A DNA stretch of 64,000 nucleotides from Euryarchaeota archaeon Ods02 (GTDB taxonomy: Archaea; Halobacteriota; Halobacteria; Halobacteriales; Halorutilaceae). The position numbers were made by a program, and so were the translations under genes. Below, one piece after another: positions 24,096 through 33,807 of this stretch; the stretch's first letter is position 1; every line of letters starts with the position of its first letter. The notes under the pieces are model-generated. The model did no database searches. It saw only the letters and a list, made by a program, of their open reading frames with translations, and was not told the DNA's origin. The stretch is taken from contig JAQZDA010000008.1 in NCBI GenBank assembly GCA_028751075.1, forward strand, positions 18,333 to 82,332. The letters are read 5' to 3'.

Positions 24096-26384
24096 CTACG
24101 GACTGTAGCTCTTCAGCCGGTCCGCCACCGCGTGCATCAAGGAGATGTTCACGCCTTCCTCGCCGCGCACCAGCGCCACCGTCGCCGAAGACCGTCTGCC
24201 GACGTACTCACCGAGGGAGCCGAGGAACACCCTCCGGAGCGAACCCGCACCCGTGAGTCCCATGCAGACGGTGTCGAACTCCCGGCTCTTCGCCACCAAC
24301 CGGTCCTCGAGGTACTCCGACACCTCGACCTCTATCTCGTACTCGACGTCGACGTCCGCCGCTTCAACCTGACGCTCCACGAGCTCTCGACCGCGTTCGA
24401 CGGCGTCCTCCTCGGATTCGTCGTCGCCGACGCTCTGGACGTTGACCAACGTCAGGCTTTCTGCGTCGCTCGCCCGCGTGAAGTCCGCCGCCCTCTCCAC
24501 GGCTTTCGTAGCGTTCGCCGCGCTCCCCACGAACGCCGCGACGTCACCTATCTCCGTCTTCCGGCGTTTCACGAGGGTGACCTCGCAGGGCGCGCGTTCG
24601 ATGACGGGGTCGAGCTTCGCCCCGATCAGGTGTTCGCGACGCGTCCACCCGCCTTTCCAGCCCATCACGACCTCGTCGGCGTCCTCCTCCCGAACGATGG
24701 AGAGCACCGTGTCTCCGACGTCGTGGGCGACGACGGCGTGCGTCCGAACTCCGACGCCTAACCCCCGGGTGACCTCCTGGACCTCGTCGAGCAACGCCTG
24801 CTGGCCCTCGACGCGTTCCTCCTCGAACTCCAGCTCCTGACTCAGAGAGGTCTGATCCGGTACCTCGATGACGTTCACCGCCACTATCTCGCTGTCGTCG
24901 TGCTTCGAAGCCGACGCCGCAGCCATACGCAGCAGCATCGAGCTGTCTTCGGGGTCGGCGACGGGTACGACGACGCGGTAGGGTTTCTCCCTGTCCTCCT
25001 TCTGGATGGTCTCCGCGACCGCGTCCTTCAACATGCCGCGGCGGTCGACGCGTGGTCGGCCGTAGACGAGGTACCATATGAAACCCAGGACTACGATGCC
25101 GACGCCGCCTATCAACGGCAGAGTGTCCATCTGCGTGAGGATGCCGACTCCGGCGACGACGCCGAACATCTGGACGTAGGGGTAAGCCGGACTTCGCCAG
25201 TCGGGGTCGTAGTACTCGGGGTCTCGGGTGCGGAAAGCCATCAGGGCGAGGCAGACGAGGACGTAGACGACTATCTGGAACGCGCCCGCGGTCTTCGCTA
25301 TCTCCTCCACCGGCAGCGACAGGATTATGAACAGCATCGCGCCGCCGGTGACGAGTATCGCGAGTACCGGCGTGTGGACGCGGCGGTCGACGTGGGCGAA
25401 CGCCTCCGGCAGGAGGTTGTCGCGGCTCAACGCGAAGGGGTACCTGCTGGCGGTCAGGATGCCTGCGTTCGCCGTCGATATCAACGCCAGCATCGCCGCG
25501 AGCACGATGGCGACGACGCCGACGACTCCGAAGAAGGGTTCGACGGCGTCCACCATCGGGGTCTCCGTGCCCGCGAGCTGCTGGGGTTCCACGACTCCGA
25601 CGAGGACGGCGACGATGAGGGCGTAGAGCGCCGTGGTGAACGCCAGCGATATCATGAGGCCGAGCGGTAGGTTGCGGGATGGGTTCTCTATCTCCTCGCT
25701 GACGGCGGCGACCTTGGTGACGCCTCCGTAGCTGATGAGGACCATCGCCGTCGCCGCAACCAGTCCCACTGCGCCTTCGTCGAAGAAACCCCCGTACTGT
25801 TCGGTCTCGATGTTCCCTGCGCTGGCGGCGACGAACGCAGCCATGATCACCAGCATGATGGCGACCATGACCGTCTGGAGGCCGCCGGTCTGCTTCACCC
25901 CGAAGACGTTGACGGCGATCAAGACGACGCCGACCGTGAGGGCGAGAGCTTCGGCGCCCGGAAGCGTGACCACGGAGCCGACGTACGGCAAGGTAGCGGG
26001 TAACGCGAGCTCAAACGTCGGCAGCGGTCGGACGGCGATGACGTAGAACATGCCGCCGACCAATGCGAGCGCGCCCTTGAACATCAGCATCAGCCAGGTT
26101 CCGAGGCCGGCGATGGTGCCGGCGGCCGGCCCCATCCCGCGTTCTATGAAGATGTAGTCGCCGCCGGCCTCCGGCATCGCGGTCCCGAGCTCCGCGATGC
26201 TGAGCGCCGCGGGAAGCACGAGCACTGCGGCGAAGACGAACGCGAGGACGACGGCGGGTCCGGCTTCCGCCATCGCGAGCCCCGGCAGGATGAAGATGCC
26301 GCTGCCTATCATCGCGCCGACGCTGATAGCGACGACGCTCACGAGGCCGAGGTCGCGCTGCAGCTCCTGATCGCCTGCGGGCAT
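24096..26384 (-). CDS. Amino acid permease fused to two universal stress domains
   Basis: A 762-residue fusion. The first ~430 residues are an APC-superfamily amino-acid transporter with about twelve helices and the family start VAISVGAMIGSGIFILPGLA (residues about 17-36). Two cytoplasmic universal-stress (UspA) domains follow, about 465-605 and 610-745; the first ends in the EVVMGWKGGWTRREHL region that forms the nucleotide loop. USP domains often bind ATP or AMP and may gate transport. The substrate is unknown. No clear TATA lies at the start; a short in-frame peptide upstream (26392-26487) could be a leader. Confidence 0.9.
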   Translation of the reverse strand: MPAGDQELQRDLGLVSVVAISVGAMIGSGIFILPGLAMAEAGPAVVLAFVFAAVLVLPAALSIAELGTAMPEAGGDYIFIERGMGPAAGTIAGLGTWLMLMFKGALALVGGMFYVIAVRPLPTFELALPATLPYVGSVVTLPGAEALALTVGVVLIAVNVFGVKQTGGLQTVMVAIMLVIMAAFVAASAGNIETEQYGGFFDEGAVGLVAATAMVLISYGGVTKVAAVSEEIENPSRNLPLGLMISLAFTTALYALIVAVLVGVVEPQQLAGTETPMVDAVEPFFGVVGVVAIVLAAMLALISTANAGILTASRYPFALSRDNLLPEAFAHVDRRVHTPVLAILVTGGAMLFIILSLPVEEIAKTAGAFQIVVYVLVCLALMAFRTRDPEYYDPDWRSPAYPYVQMFGVVAGVGILTQMDTLPLIGGVGIVVLGFIWYLVYGRPRVDRRGMLKDAVAETIQKEDREKPYRVVVPVADPEDSSMLLRMAAASASKHDDSEIVAVNVIEVPDQTSLSQELEFEEERVEGQQALLDEVQEVTRGLGVGVRTHAVVAHDVGDTVLSIVREEDADEVVMGWKGGWTRREHLIGAKLDPVIERAPCEVTLVKRRKTEIGDVAAFVGSAANATKAVERAADFTRASDAESLTLVNVQSVGDDESEEDAVERGRELVERQVEAADVDVEYEIEVEVSEYLEDRLVAKSREFDTVCMGLTGAGSLRRVFLGSLGEYVGRRSSATVALVRGEEGVNISLMHAVADRLKSYSP

Positions 26385-26611
26385 CGGCCGGTTACCTCTC
26401 CCGCTCTAGAGCCAGCGGTTCCTCCGTCGATGCACGGTCGGCGGATGTCTCCGCTGGCGTGTTGTCTGTGTCGGCGGCGGTTTCCATGGGTCGTCTCGAG
26501 GTGTTAGTTCTCGCGACCATTAACTCCTTGTTTCTGGGTGCATCTAAACGAAAGAACGTCGGAGATGTAGGCGTAGCAGTGTGGGCGCGCCACCTATGCC
26601 CTTCGGCCAAA

Positions 26612-26619
26612 CGGTTAAG
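26612..26619 (+). promoter_or_regulatory. TATA box of the stress-protein gene
   Basis: CGGTTAAG is centred about 28 bases upstream of the ATG at 26644. Confidence 0.5.
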
Positions 26620-26643
26620 CCCTCCGCAGCCGAGGAGCGTGGT

Positions 26644-27063
26644 ATGACGGATGAGAACGCGAGGCTGATGGAGCACGTCCTCCTGCCGGTGGCGAACGAG
26701 GACGACGCGAGAGCGACGGCGGAAGCGCTGGAGCCCTACAGCCCGGAGCAAGTCACCGCGCTCTACGTCGTCGAGAAAGCCGAGGGAGCACCTGACAAGA
26801 CGTCGCCGGAGCACAGCGAGGAGGTGGCGGAGGCGTCGTTCGACGCCGTGCAGGAGGTGTTCCCCGACGCCGGCACGCGGACGGAGTACAGCCGCGACGT
26901 CGTACAAGCGATCTTCGACGCCGCCGACGACGTCGACGCCTCCTCTATCGCCTACCGGTCCCGAGGCGGCGGCCGGCTGATGCACTTCCTCAGCGGCGAC
27001 CTCTCGCTGAAGCTCGTGACGAAAGCCGAGCTACCCGTGGTAGCGCTTCCGAGGAACAGCTAG
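26644..27063 (+). CDS. Universal stress protein (UspA family)
   Basis: A 139-residue single USP domain. The N-terminal strand HVLLPVANEDDARATAEA and the C-terminal strand ELPVVALPRNS are typical. The expected G-x2-G-x9-G(S/T) nucleotide loop appears only as a degenerate YRSRGGGRLMHFLSGDLSLKL, so ATP binding is uncertain. It is divergent from the permease-USP fusion and about 75 bases before the K+ channel gene, which suggests a shared ionic-stress role. Confidence 0.82.
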   Translation: MTDENARLMEHVLLPVANEDDARATAEALEPYSPEQVTALYVVEKAEGAPDKTSPEHSEEVAEASFDAVQEVFPDAGTRTEYSRDVVQAIFDAADDVDASSIAYRSRGGGRLMHFLSGDLSLKLVTKAELPVVALPRNS

Positions 27064-27137
27064 GAGACGCCGGCCGCCGCACCGCGGCGGAAGCCGGTTC
27101 AGAAAGACACTTACCGTTCGTACGGAAACCAACCCCC

Positions 27138-28787
27138 ATGAAACGCTGGTGGCGGCGGATAACGGTGGCCGTCGTCGTAGTGACCTCGATAACGCTGGCT
27201 TACACCCTTCTCTACCGGTGGGGTATGATGACGTTCGCCGGCGAACAGGTGTCCCTCCTCCACAGCCTCCGCATCGTCGTCGAGAGCCTGACGACCGCGG
27301 GCTTCGGCGGCGACACCGACTACTGGACCACGACGGGCATGCACGTCATCGTCATACTGATGAACGTCACCGGCGTCCTCCTCGTCTTCATCGGACTGCC
27401 GCTGTTCGCGGTGCCGCTGTTCAGGAAGGCCTTGCAGTCGAAGCCACCGACGTCGACGTCGTTGACGGATCACGTAGTGATCTGCAGCTACAGCGAACGC
27501 GACGAGGTGCTGCGGGAGGAGCTGGACTCCGTCGACGTCCCCTACGTCTACGTCGACGAGGACCCCGACCTCGTGAAGGAGTTAGTGGAGGACGACGTCG
27601 AAGCCATCCACGGAGACCCCGCGAAGCTGTCTGTCCTCCGCGACGCCAACGTACCGGAAGCCAGAGCCGTCGTCGCCGACAGCAGCGACGAGACCAACCC
27701 CACGATAATCCTGTCGGCGAAGAAGCTCGCAGCCGACGTCCCTGTAGTCAGCGTTGCGAAGTACGAGGACGCCGCGAAGTACCACGAGTACGCCGGCGCC
27801 GACGACGTCGTCACGAGTCGACAGGTGCTGGGCGAGAGCCTCGCGATGCGTGCTACGTCGTCGCTCGCGGAGGAGCTCCGTGAGGTCATCGGAGTCGACA
27901 CCGAGATAGAGGTGACGGAGTTCCTCATCGAGGAAGGCAGCGACGTAGCCGGCCGCAGGCTGAAGGACGTCGACCTGTTCGACGAACAGAACGTCAACGT
28001 CATCGCCGGATGGTTCGGCGGCAAGTTCGTCGTCAGCCCCCACCCCGACACCAGGATCAAGGAGAACAGCATCCTCCTCGTCGCAGGCGACCACGTAGAC
28101 CTCGACGGTCTGAAGGCGAGGAAGATGCCGACGCACGAGGACGACGAACCCCGCGTCATCGTATGCGGGTACGGCACCGTCGGCCACGCCGTTGAGGAGG
28201 AGCTCGAGGAGGACGGCGTCGAGGTCGACGTGATAGACAGGGTGGAGAAGGAAGGCGTCGATGTCGTCGGCGACATAACCGACCCCCGCACCCTCATCGA
28301 AGCCGAGGTCTCGAGGGCGCGGAGCGTCGTCCTCGCGCTCGACGTCGACAAACCCACGATATACGCTGCGCTCGTCCTCCAGAACCTCGCCCCCGAGGTC
28401 GAGGTCGTCGCACGCGCCGACAGCGGAGACAACGTATGGAAGCTCTACAACGCAGGCGCCGACTACGTGCTGTCGCTCCCCAGCGTCACCGGCGAGCTCC
28501 TCGCCTCCATCCTGATAGACGAGAAGGAGATACTCACGGCGCGCAGCGAGTTCGACTTCATACGCACTCCCGCGCCCGCGATAGCGGGTCAGACGCTCGC
28601 GGAAGCAGACGTCCGACAGGAGACCGGAGCCACCGTGGTAGCCGTGGAACGCGACGGCAGCCTGATCACGGAGCTGAAGGGCACCTTCCAGCTGGAGGAA
28701 GACGACGTGCTCGTGGTCGCCGGCAGCGACGACAGCCTCGACCGACTCGTCGAGTACGTCGACGGCGAACGGATAGAACACGGGTGA
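27138..28787 (+). CDS. Two-helix potassium channel with tandem RCK (TrkA) domains
   Basis: A 549-residue channel-type protein. The N-terminal ion-channel segment has two helices (about 9-27 and 66-90) around a pore helix and the filter-like TTAGFGGD. Two RCK pairs follow: TrkA-N (about 108-225) with TrkA-C (about 245-325), then a second TrkA-N starting HVIVCGYGTVGH-like at about 335 with a second TrkA-C to the end. RCK domains bind NAD(H) or ATP and gate the pore. The filter is AGFGGD rather than TVGYGD, so selectivity should be checked. It leads a run of K+/H+ transport genes. Confidence 0.85.
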   Translation: MKRWWRRITVAVVVVTSITLAYTLLYRWGMMTFAGEQVSLLHSLRIVVESLTTAGFGGDTDYWTTTGMHVIVILMNVTGVLLVFIGLPLFAVPLFRKALQSKPPTSTSLTDHVVICSYSERDEVLREELDSVDVPYVYVDEDPDLVKELVEDDVEAIHGDPAKLSVLRDANVPEARAVVADSSDETNPTIILSAKKLAADVPVVSVAKYEDAAKYHEYAGADDVVTSRQVLGESLAMRATSSLAEELREVIGVDTEIEVTEFLIEEGSDVAGRRLKDVDLFDEQNVNVIAGWFGGKFVVSPHPDTRIKENSILLVAGDHVDLDGLKARKMPTHEDDEPRVIVCGYGTVGHAVEEELEEDGVEVDVIDRVEKEGVDVVGDITDPRTLIEAEVSRARSVVLALDVDKPTIYAALVLQNLAPEVEVVARADSGDNVWKLYNAGADYVLSLPSVTGELLASILIDEKEILTARSEFDFIRTPAPAIAGQTLAEADVRQETGATVVAVERDGSLITELKGTFQLEEDDVLVVAGSDDSLDRLVEYVDGERIEHG

Positions 28788-28862
28788 CTCGGGGAACCCG
28801 TGTAAGCCGCCGCGGAACCCATGAAATAAGGCGACTCCACCACAACACGGAGACGACGTAGC

Positions 28863-30584
28863 TTGACAGCGGACATCGCGTTAGGCGCGGACTTCGCGGT
28901 CATCGTCGTCGTAGCCACGGTTCTCGCGCTCCTCGCCCACCGGCTCAGGCAGCCCACGGTCGTCGCGTACATCGTCGCCGGACTCCTGCTGGGGCCGGCC
29001 GCCCTCGGCGTCGTCACACCCGGCGAGGTCACGGAGACGATGGCGGAGCTAGGGCTCGCGTTCCTCCTGTTCCTCCTCGGCATCAAGATGCGTATAGAGG
29101 ACGTCCGCCACGTCATCGAACCCGTCGTCAAGATATCGATACCGCAGATGGCCTTCGTCGCCGCCACCGGCGGCGTCACCTCCTACGTCCTCGGCTTCAC
29201 CGTCTGGGAGAGCGTCATCATAGGGCTGGCGGTGATGTACAGCTCCACCGCCGTCGTCGTGAAGATGCTGACGGACAAGGACGAAGCCACCACGCTGCCG
29301 GGGAAGATAGACGTCGGCGTCCTCCTCGTCCAGGACATCGTCGTCGTCATCCTGCTCGCCTTGCTCGCCGCGGGTGTACCCGACGGCGCCGTCGAGGTCG
29401 CCGTCAACCTCGCCACCATCCTCGTCTTCGTCGCCGTCATCGGAGTCGCAGCACTGGCGTCGTCGAGGTACCTGCTGCCGCGGGTGTTCCGACGGATAGC
29501 TGACGACGAATACGTCTTCCTGGTGATCTCTATCTCGTGGGCGTTTTTGTTCGTCCTCCTGTCCATCGAGATGAACCTCTCTATAGAGATGGGGGCGTTC
29601 CTCGCCGGTATAGCTATCGCGCAGCTACCGTACAGCAGGGAGCTACAGGACCGCGTCACACCTCTCACGGACCTCTTCATGTTGATCTTCTTCGCCTCCG
29701 TCGGACTCCAGCTCGGCGCCGACGACCTCTTCGCCTACTGGTGGCAGGCAGTCGTCGCCTCCCTCGTCCTGATGCCGGCGAAGTTCGCCGTGTTCTTCTA
29801 CCTCATCGACTGGCAGAATTTCGACGTCGAGACCACGTTCATCGGCAGCGTCAACATGGTTCAGGTCAGCGAGTTCGGGCTCGTCGTCGGAGCCGCAGCA
29901 GTCGCCGGCGGCTTCATCGACGACGCAGTGCTCGGCTTCCTCACCGTGATAGCGCTGGTGACGATGAGCGTCAGCGTCTACTTCGTCAGATACAACCACG
30001 AGCTCTACAGCCTGCTGGAACCCCGTCTCCAGCGGTGGGAGACGGGTGAGGAACGCCGGAAGGAAGCCACGGAACACCGCGGCCACGCCGTCGTAGTGGG
30101 GTACGACGACGTCACTTTCGCCGCGTTACCTGTGCTCCACGAGAGATACGGCGACGTCGTCGTCATCGACCGCAAGGTCGAACACGTGGAAGCGTTGGAG
30201 GAGACGCCTTACACCGCCGTCTACGGCGACTTCAGACACGGGAAGGTCAGGAAGGAAGCCGGGTTCGACGACGCGGAGTTCGTGCTGTCGTCTTCCGTGG
30301 AAGCCGACGTCAACGAAGCCCTGCTCGCCGCAGCACCCTCCACTGCGACGGTGTTCGTCGAAGCCGAGTGGCTGGAGGACGCCCACCGCTTGTACGAAGC
30401 CGGAGCGGACTTCGTGGTGATGGCCACGCATCTCGCAGGCGAACGGATCGCAGGCTACCTCGAGAGCTACTTCACCGACCGCGAACGGTTCGAACGCGAC
30501 GCCGATGCCGACGTCGAAGCGATATACCAGGCGAGCGGAGACCCCGACGTCGACATCATCTCCGGAGGTGACGACGATGACTGA
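28863..30584 (+). CDS. Cation/proton antiporter with TrkA-N domain (KefB-like)
   Basis: A 573-residue CPA2 antiporter. About twelve helices (1-385), starting with LALLAHRLRQPTVVAYIVAGLLLGP, are followed by a cytoplasmic TrkA-N nucleotide-binding domain (about 400-530, HAVVVGYDDVTF). It starts at a TTG (28863), the only start before the first helix. It exchanges K+ or Na+ for H+. It overlaps the next antiporter gene by eight bases, so they are co-translated. Confidence 0.88.
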   Translation: MTADIALGADFAVIVVVATVLALLAHRLRQPTVVAYIVAGLLLGPAALGVVTPGEVTETMAELGLAFLLFLLGIKMRIEDVRHVIEPVVKISIPQMAFVAATGGVTSYVLGFTVWESVIIGLAVMYSSTAVVVKMLTDKDEATTLPGKIDVGVLLVQDIVVVILLALLAAGVPDGAVEVAVNLATILVFVAVIGVAALASSRYLLPRVFRRIADDEYVFLVISISWAFLFVLLSIEMNLSIEMGAFLAGIAIAQLPYSRELQDRVTPLTDLFMLIFFASVGLQLGADDLFAYWWQAVVASLVLMPAKFAVFFYLIDWQNFDVETTFIGSVNMVQVSEFGLVVGAAAVAGGFIDDAVLGFLTVIALVTMSVSVYFVRYNHELYSLLEPRLQRWETGEERRKEATEHRGHAVVVGYDDVTFAALPVLHERYGDVVVIDRKVEHVEALEETPYTAVYGDFRHGKVRKEAGFDDAEFVLSSSVEADVNEALLAAAPSTATVFVEAEWLEDAHRLYEAGADFVVMATHLAGERIAGYLESYFTDRERFERDADADVEAIYQASGDPDVDIISGGDDDD

Positions 30585-32262
30585 GCTCCTCGTCGCCCTC
30601 GCCACGGTGTTCGTCGTCGGCGGAGCCTTCCTCTTCATCGCGAACCAGCTCGACCTGCCGACGGTGCCGTTCTTCATCATCGCCGGAGTCGCCGCCGGCG
30701 TGTTCATAGACGAGGACATCGTGCTGGAGTTCGCGAGGTACGGGATAGCTTTCCTCGTCTTCACCTTCGGAGTCGGCGTGAACTTCCAGTACGTCCGCAC
30801 CGTCCTCAGGGACAGCGAGTACGTAGCGCTCGGACAGGTAGCGGTGATGGGTGGCCTGGGCTTCCTCGTCGCCGTCGCCCTCGGAGCCTTCGTAGACGAC
30901 GTCACCGTCGAGAAAGCATTGTACTTCGGAGTCGCCGCCGCGCTGTCGTCCACCATCGTCGCGACGGGGATGCTGGAAGCCGACATCCGCGACAACCTCG
31001 TGCACGCCAGGGTCTCGAACTCCATCCACTTCATACAGGACCTCGTCGCCATCGCCGTCCTCCTCGTCCTCAGCGCGGAGGCGTTCGCACCCGACCCCGT
31101 CGCCGCCAGCATCGGATACGGCGTCGTCCTCCTCGTCGCCGCCGCCTTCATACACCAGTTCGTCTTCCCCATGATATCCAGGTTAGCGGGAGGAAGCGAC
31201 GAGCTCACCCTCATCAGCATCGTCACCCTTCTGATAGTCTTCCTCGGCGCGTCCGAGTACATGGGGGTGTCCATCGCCGTCGGAGCGTTCGCCGCCGGCG
31301 TCGCCGTCCGCCACGAACCCGTCGAACACATAGGGGTCTTCAACGGCTTAGAGTCGATACACAGCTTCTTCGTCACCGTGTTCTTCGTCACCGTCGGCGC
31401 CCTCGTCACCGTGCCGTCATCCGACGTCCTCGTGCTGGCGTTCGCGCTCGCAGTCCTCACCGCCGTCGTGAAACCCATGGTGACGGTCGCGCTGATGATG
31501 CAGCGGGGGTACGACGCCCGGTCGGCGACGCTCACCGGGTTCAACCTCGACCAGGTCAGCGAGTTCGCTCTCATCATAGTCATCGAAGCCATCGCGCTCG
31601 GCGTCCTCGTCTACCCCGTCTCCGACGCCATCATCCTCGCCGCCGCCGCGACTATGATAACCTCCAGCCTCACAAGGGAGTACGACGAAGAGATCTACGG
31701 CTTCCTCTACGGGAGAGGCTGGCTGTGGGAGGGACACGAGAAGACCGACAGAAGGAGCAAGGTAGCCGACGACCTCAGGGGCCACGTCGTCGTCGTGGGT
31801 TTCGGGCGGCAGGGACGACGGCTCGTCGAGACCTGCCGGGAGATCGACCGCGCGGTCGTCGTAGTCGACAACGACCCCAACGTTATGGAGGACATGGAGA
31901 TAGAGTGCGAGAGCTACGTCTTCGGCGACGTCATGGAGGACTACACCCTCGGGAAAGCCCGCGTCGACGACGCAACACTCGTCGTCTCAACCGTCGACCA
32001 GCCCGCGGTCTCCCGCCGCCTCCTCGACGCAGTCGACGGCGACGTCTTCCTACGCACCTCCAGCAGCGAAGAAGCGAGGAAGCTGCTGGAGGAAGGCGCA
32101 ACCTACGTCGCAGTCCCCGACGTCCTCGCCGGCGACGTACTACAGGAACACGTGGAAGGCGTAGCCGACGACCCAGAGTACGCGGAGGAGCTGAGGCGGA
32201 GAGGTATGGAGAACCTCCGGGAGATACTCCACAGGAACCCCAACAGGGAGACGAAGAGGTAA
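30577..32262 (+). CDS. Second cation/proton antiporter with TrkA-N domain
   Basis: A 561-residue CPA2 antiporter closely similar in layout to its upstream neighbour. The helices cover about 1-380 (FIANQLDLPTVPFFIIAGVAAG at the start region). The TrkA-N domain begins at RGHVVVVGFGRQGRRLVETC and ends in a charged tail. The ATG at 30577 has a strong Shine-Dalgarno GGAGGTG at 30563-30569. The pair may form a heteromer or handle different cations. Confidence 0.88.
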   Translation: MTELLVALATVFVVGGAFLFIANQLDLPTVPFFIIAGVAAGVFIDEDIVLEFARYGIAFLVFTFGVGVNFQYVRTVLRDSEYVALGQVAVMGGLGFLVAVALGAFVDDVTVEKALYFGVAAALSSTIVATGMLEADIRDNLVHARVSNSIHFIQDLVAIAVLLVLSAEAFAPDPVAASIGYGVVLLVAAAFIHQFVFPMISRLAGGSDELTLISIVTLLIVFLGASEYMGVSIAVGAFAAGVAVRHEPVEHIGVFNGLESIHSFFVTVFFVTVGALVTVPSSDVLVLAFALAVLTAVVKPMVTVALMMQRGYDARSATLTGFNLDQVSEFALIIVIEAIALGVLVYPVSDAIILAAAATMITSSLTREYDEEIYGFLYGRGWLWEGHEKTDRRSKVADDLRGHVVVVGFGRQGRRLVETCREIDRAVVVVDNDPNVMEDMEIECESYVFGDVMEDYTLGKARVDDATLVVSTVDQPAVSRRLLDAVDGDVFLRTSSSEEARKLLEEGATYVAVPDVLAGDVLQEHVEGVADDPEYAEELRRRGMENLREILHRNPNRETKR

Positions 32263-32278
32263 GACAGGGGGGGGTCTT

Positions 32279-32294
32279 GTTCTCTATAGAGAAC
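32279..32294. terminator. Perfect 16-bp palindrome between convergent transporter genes
   Basis: GTTCTCTATAGAGAAC is a perfect palindrome with no spacer, 17 bases after the antiporter stop and five before the convergent permease stop. An eight-G run precedes it. It could be a bidirectional terminator, a protein-binding dyad, or both. Confidence 0.4.
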
Positions 32295-32298
32295 CCAC

Positions 32299-33675
32299 TC
32301 AGACCGCGTCCTTCAGCCGTACGTTTCGCGCGTAACCCAGGTACCATATGACGGCGACGGCGCAGACCACGGCGCCGAGAACCTGTGACGTCGGATCCAT
32401 GAACGCTATCAAGCCGAAGCTCGCCCCCGCACCGACCACGGGCACCAGAGGGTATCCAGGGCAGTTGAAGCTAGGTCGGTACCAGTCTGGGTTCCGGCGA
32501 CGGATGACGATCAGAGCGACGCATAATGCGCCGTACAGCACGAGATGGAGGAACGACGCCACCTCCGCCAACACCTCGGTCTCGCCGAGAGCCACGAGCG
32601 CGACCGTTGTGGCGCCGACGAAGCCGAGGGCGAAATGCGGGGTACCGTACCTTCTGTTGACGCGGCCGGCCCCCTTCGGCACTATGCTGTCGACGCTGAG
32701 GGCGTAGAGTGCTCGGGAGGCGCTCAAGATGGAGGCGTTCGCCGACGACACCGTGGCGAGGAGGCCGCCGAACAGGATGGCGACGGCGCCGGCGACGCCG
32801 AGGTAGCTCTCCGCGACCTCGACGATAGCGGTCTCTCCCATCCTGCCTATCTCCTCGGGGGTGAAGGTGTAGCCCGCGATCAACAGCGTCGCTACGTACA
32901 ACACAGTGACGACTAAGACCGAGGATATCATCGCGAGCGGGAGGTTGCGGTCGGGGTCGACGACGTCCTCTCCCACCGTCGCCACCTGGACGAAGCCGAG
33001 GTAGCTGGTGAACACTAGCGCCGCGGTCGACAGCACGGCGCCCCATCCTCGGGGTGCGAACGCGCCGGCGACCCGTAACTCACCTCGGACTCCGAGGAGG
33101 TCGAGGCCGCTGACGGAGAGGAAGACGACGAGGATGGCGAGCAGGACGCCGACTACGGCGTTCTGCACGGACTCCGAGTTCTCCGTACCCGAGACGCTGA
33201 CGAATGTGAGGATGACGCCGAAGAACGCTCCCACCCAGGCGACGGCGCGGAGAGGGCCGACGGTGACGTCCGCCGTCGAAAGCACCCCGACGCGGATGAG
33301 TATCATGGCGACGTACTCGCCGAACCCCACGAGATAGAACGCGGACGCGAAGACGAGACCGAAGACGAGGCCCACGCCTACGATGGCGCCGGGGAGTGCG
33401 CCTAGGCCGCGTGAGACGAAGTAGTATCCGCCGCCGCTCTTCGGCATCGCGGTCGCGAGTTCCGACGCCGGCAACGCCACGAGGAGGGCGATGACGCCGC
33501 CGATGAGGAAGGAGACGGAGGCGGCGGGTCCAGCTTCTCCGGCGGCGAGGCCGGGGAAGACGAAGATGCCGGCGCCGATCATTATACCGGTACCTATCGT
33601 GGTGGCGCCGACCAAGCCGATGGTGCGGTCTAGCTCTCCGCCGGCGTCAGCACCGTCATCGGATCCCTCTGTCAC
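32299..33675 (-). CDS. APC-family amino acid permease
   Basis: A 458-residue amino-acid transporter of about twelve helices. The start region LVGATTIGTGIMIGAGIFVF carries the helix-1 GAGI unwound substrate site; SELATAMPKSGGGYYFVSRG is the conserved helix-2/3 segment. Unlike the gene at 24.1-26.4 kb it has no universal-stress tail. The separate tandem-USP gene, which lies divergently just upstream, may replace that tail in trans. Confidence 0.9.
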   Translation of the reverse strand: MTEGSDDGADAGGELDRTIGLVGATTIGTGIMIGAGIFVFPGLAAGEAGPAASVSFLIGGVIALLVALPASELATAMPKSGGGYYFVSRGLGALPGAIVGVGLVFGLVFASAFYLVGFGEYVAMILIRVGVLSTADVTVGPLRAVAWVGAFFGVILTFVSVSGTENSESVQNAVVGVLLAILVVFLSVSGLDLLGVRGELRVAGAFAPRGWGAVLSTAALVFTSYLGFVQVATVGEDVVDPDRNLPLAMISSVLVVTVLYVATLLIAGYTFTPEEIGRMGETAIVEVAESYLGVAGAVAILFGGLLATVSSANASILSASRALYALSVDSIVPKGAGRVNRRYGTPHFALGFVGATTVALVALGETEVLAEVASFLHLVLYGALCVALIVIRRRNPDWYRPSFNCPGYPLVPVVGAGASFGLIAFMDPTSQVLGAVVCAVAVIWYLGYARNVRLKDAV

Positions 33676-33807
33676 CGTCTAGACGGAAAGCACCGTGGCT
33701 AATAGAGGTATGGATAGAGGGGGGGGTGTCGACGTTCATCTGAAGCCGTGGAATTGAGGCAACGAATAAGAGACGGGGACGCGTAGTACGACCGGTTGAA
33801 GATATAG

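Noticed and set aside
26392..26985. 197-residue minus-strand frame
   Set aside because: Most of it is antisense to the universal stress gene at 26644-27063; only the last 31 codons are kept as a possible leader peptide.
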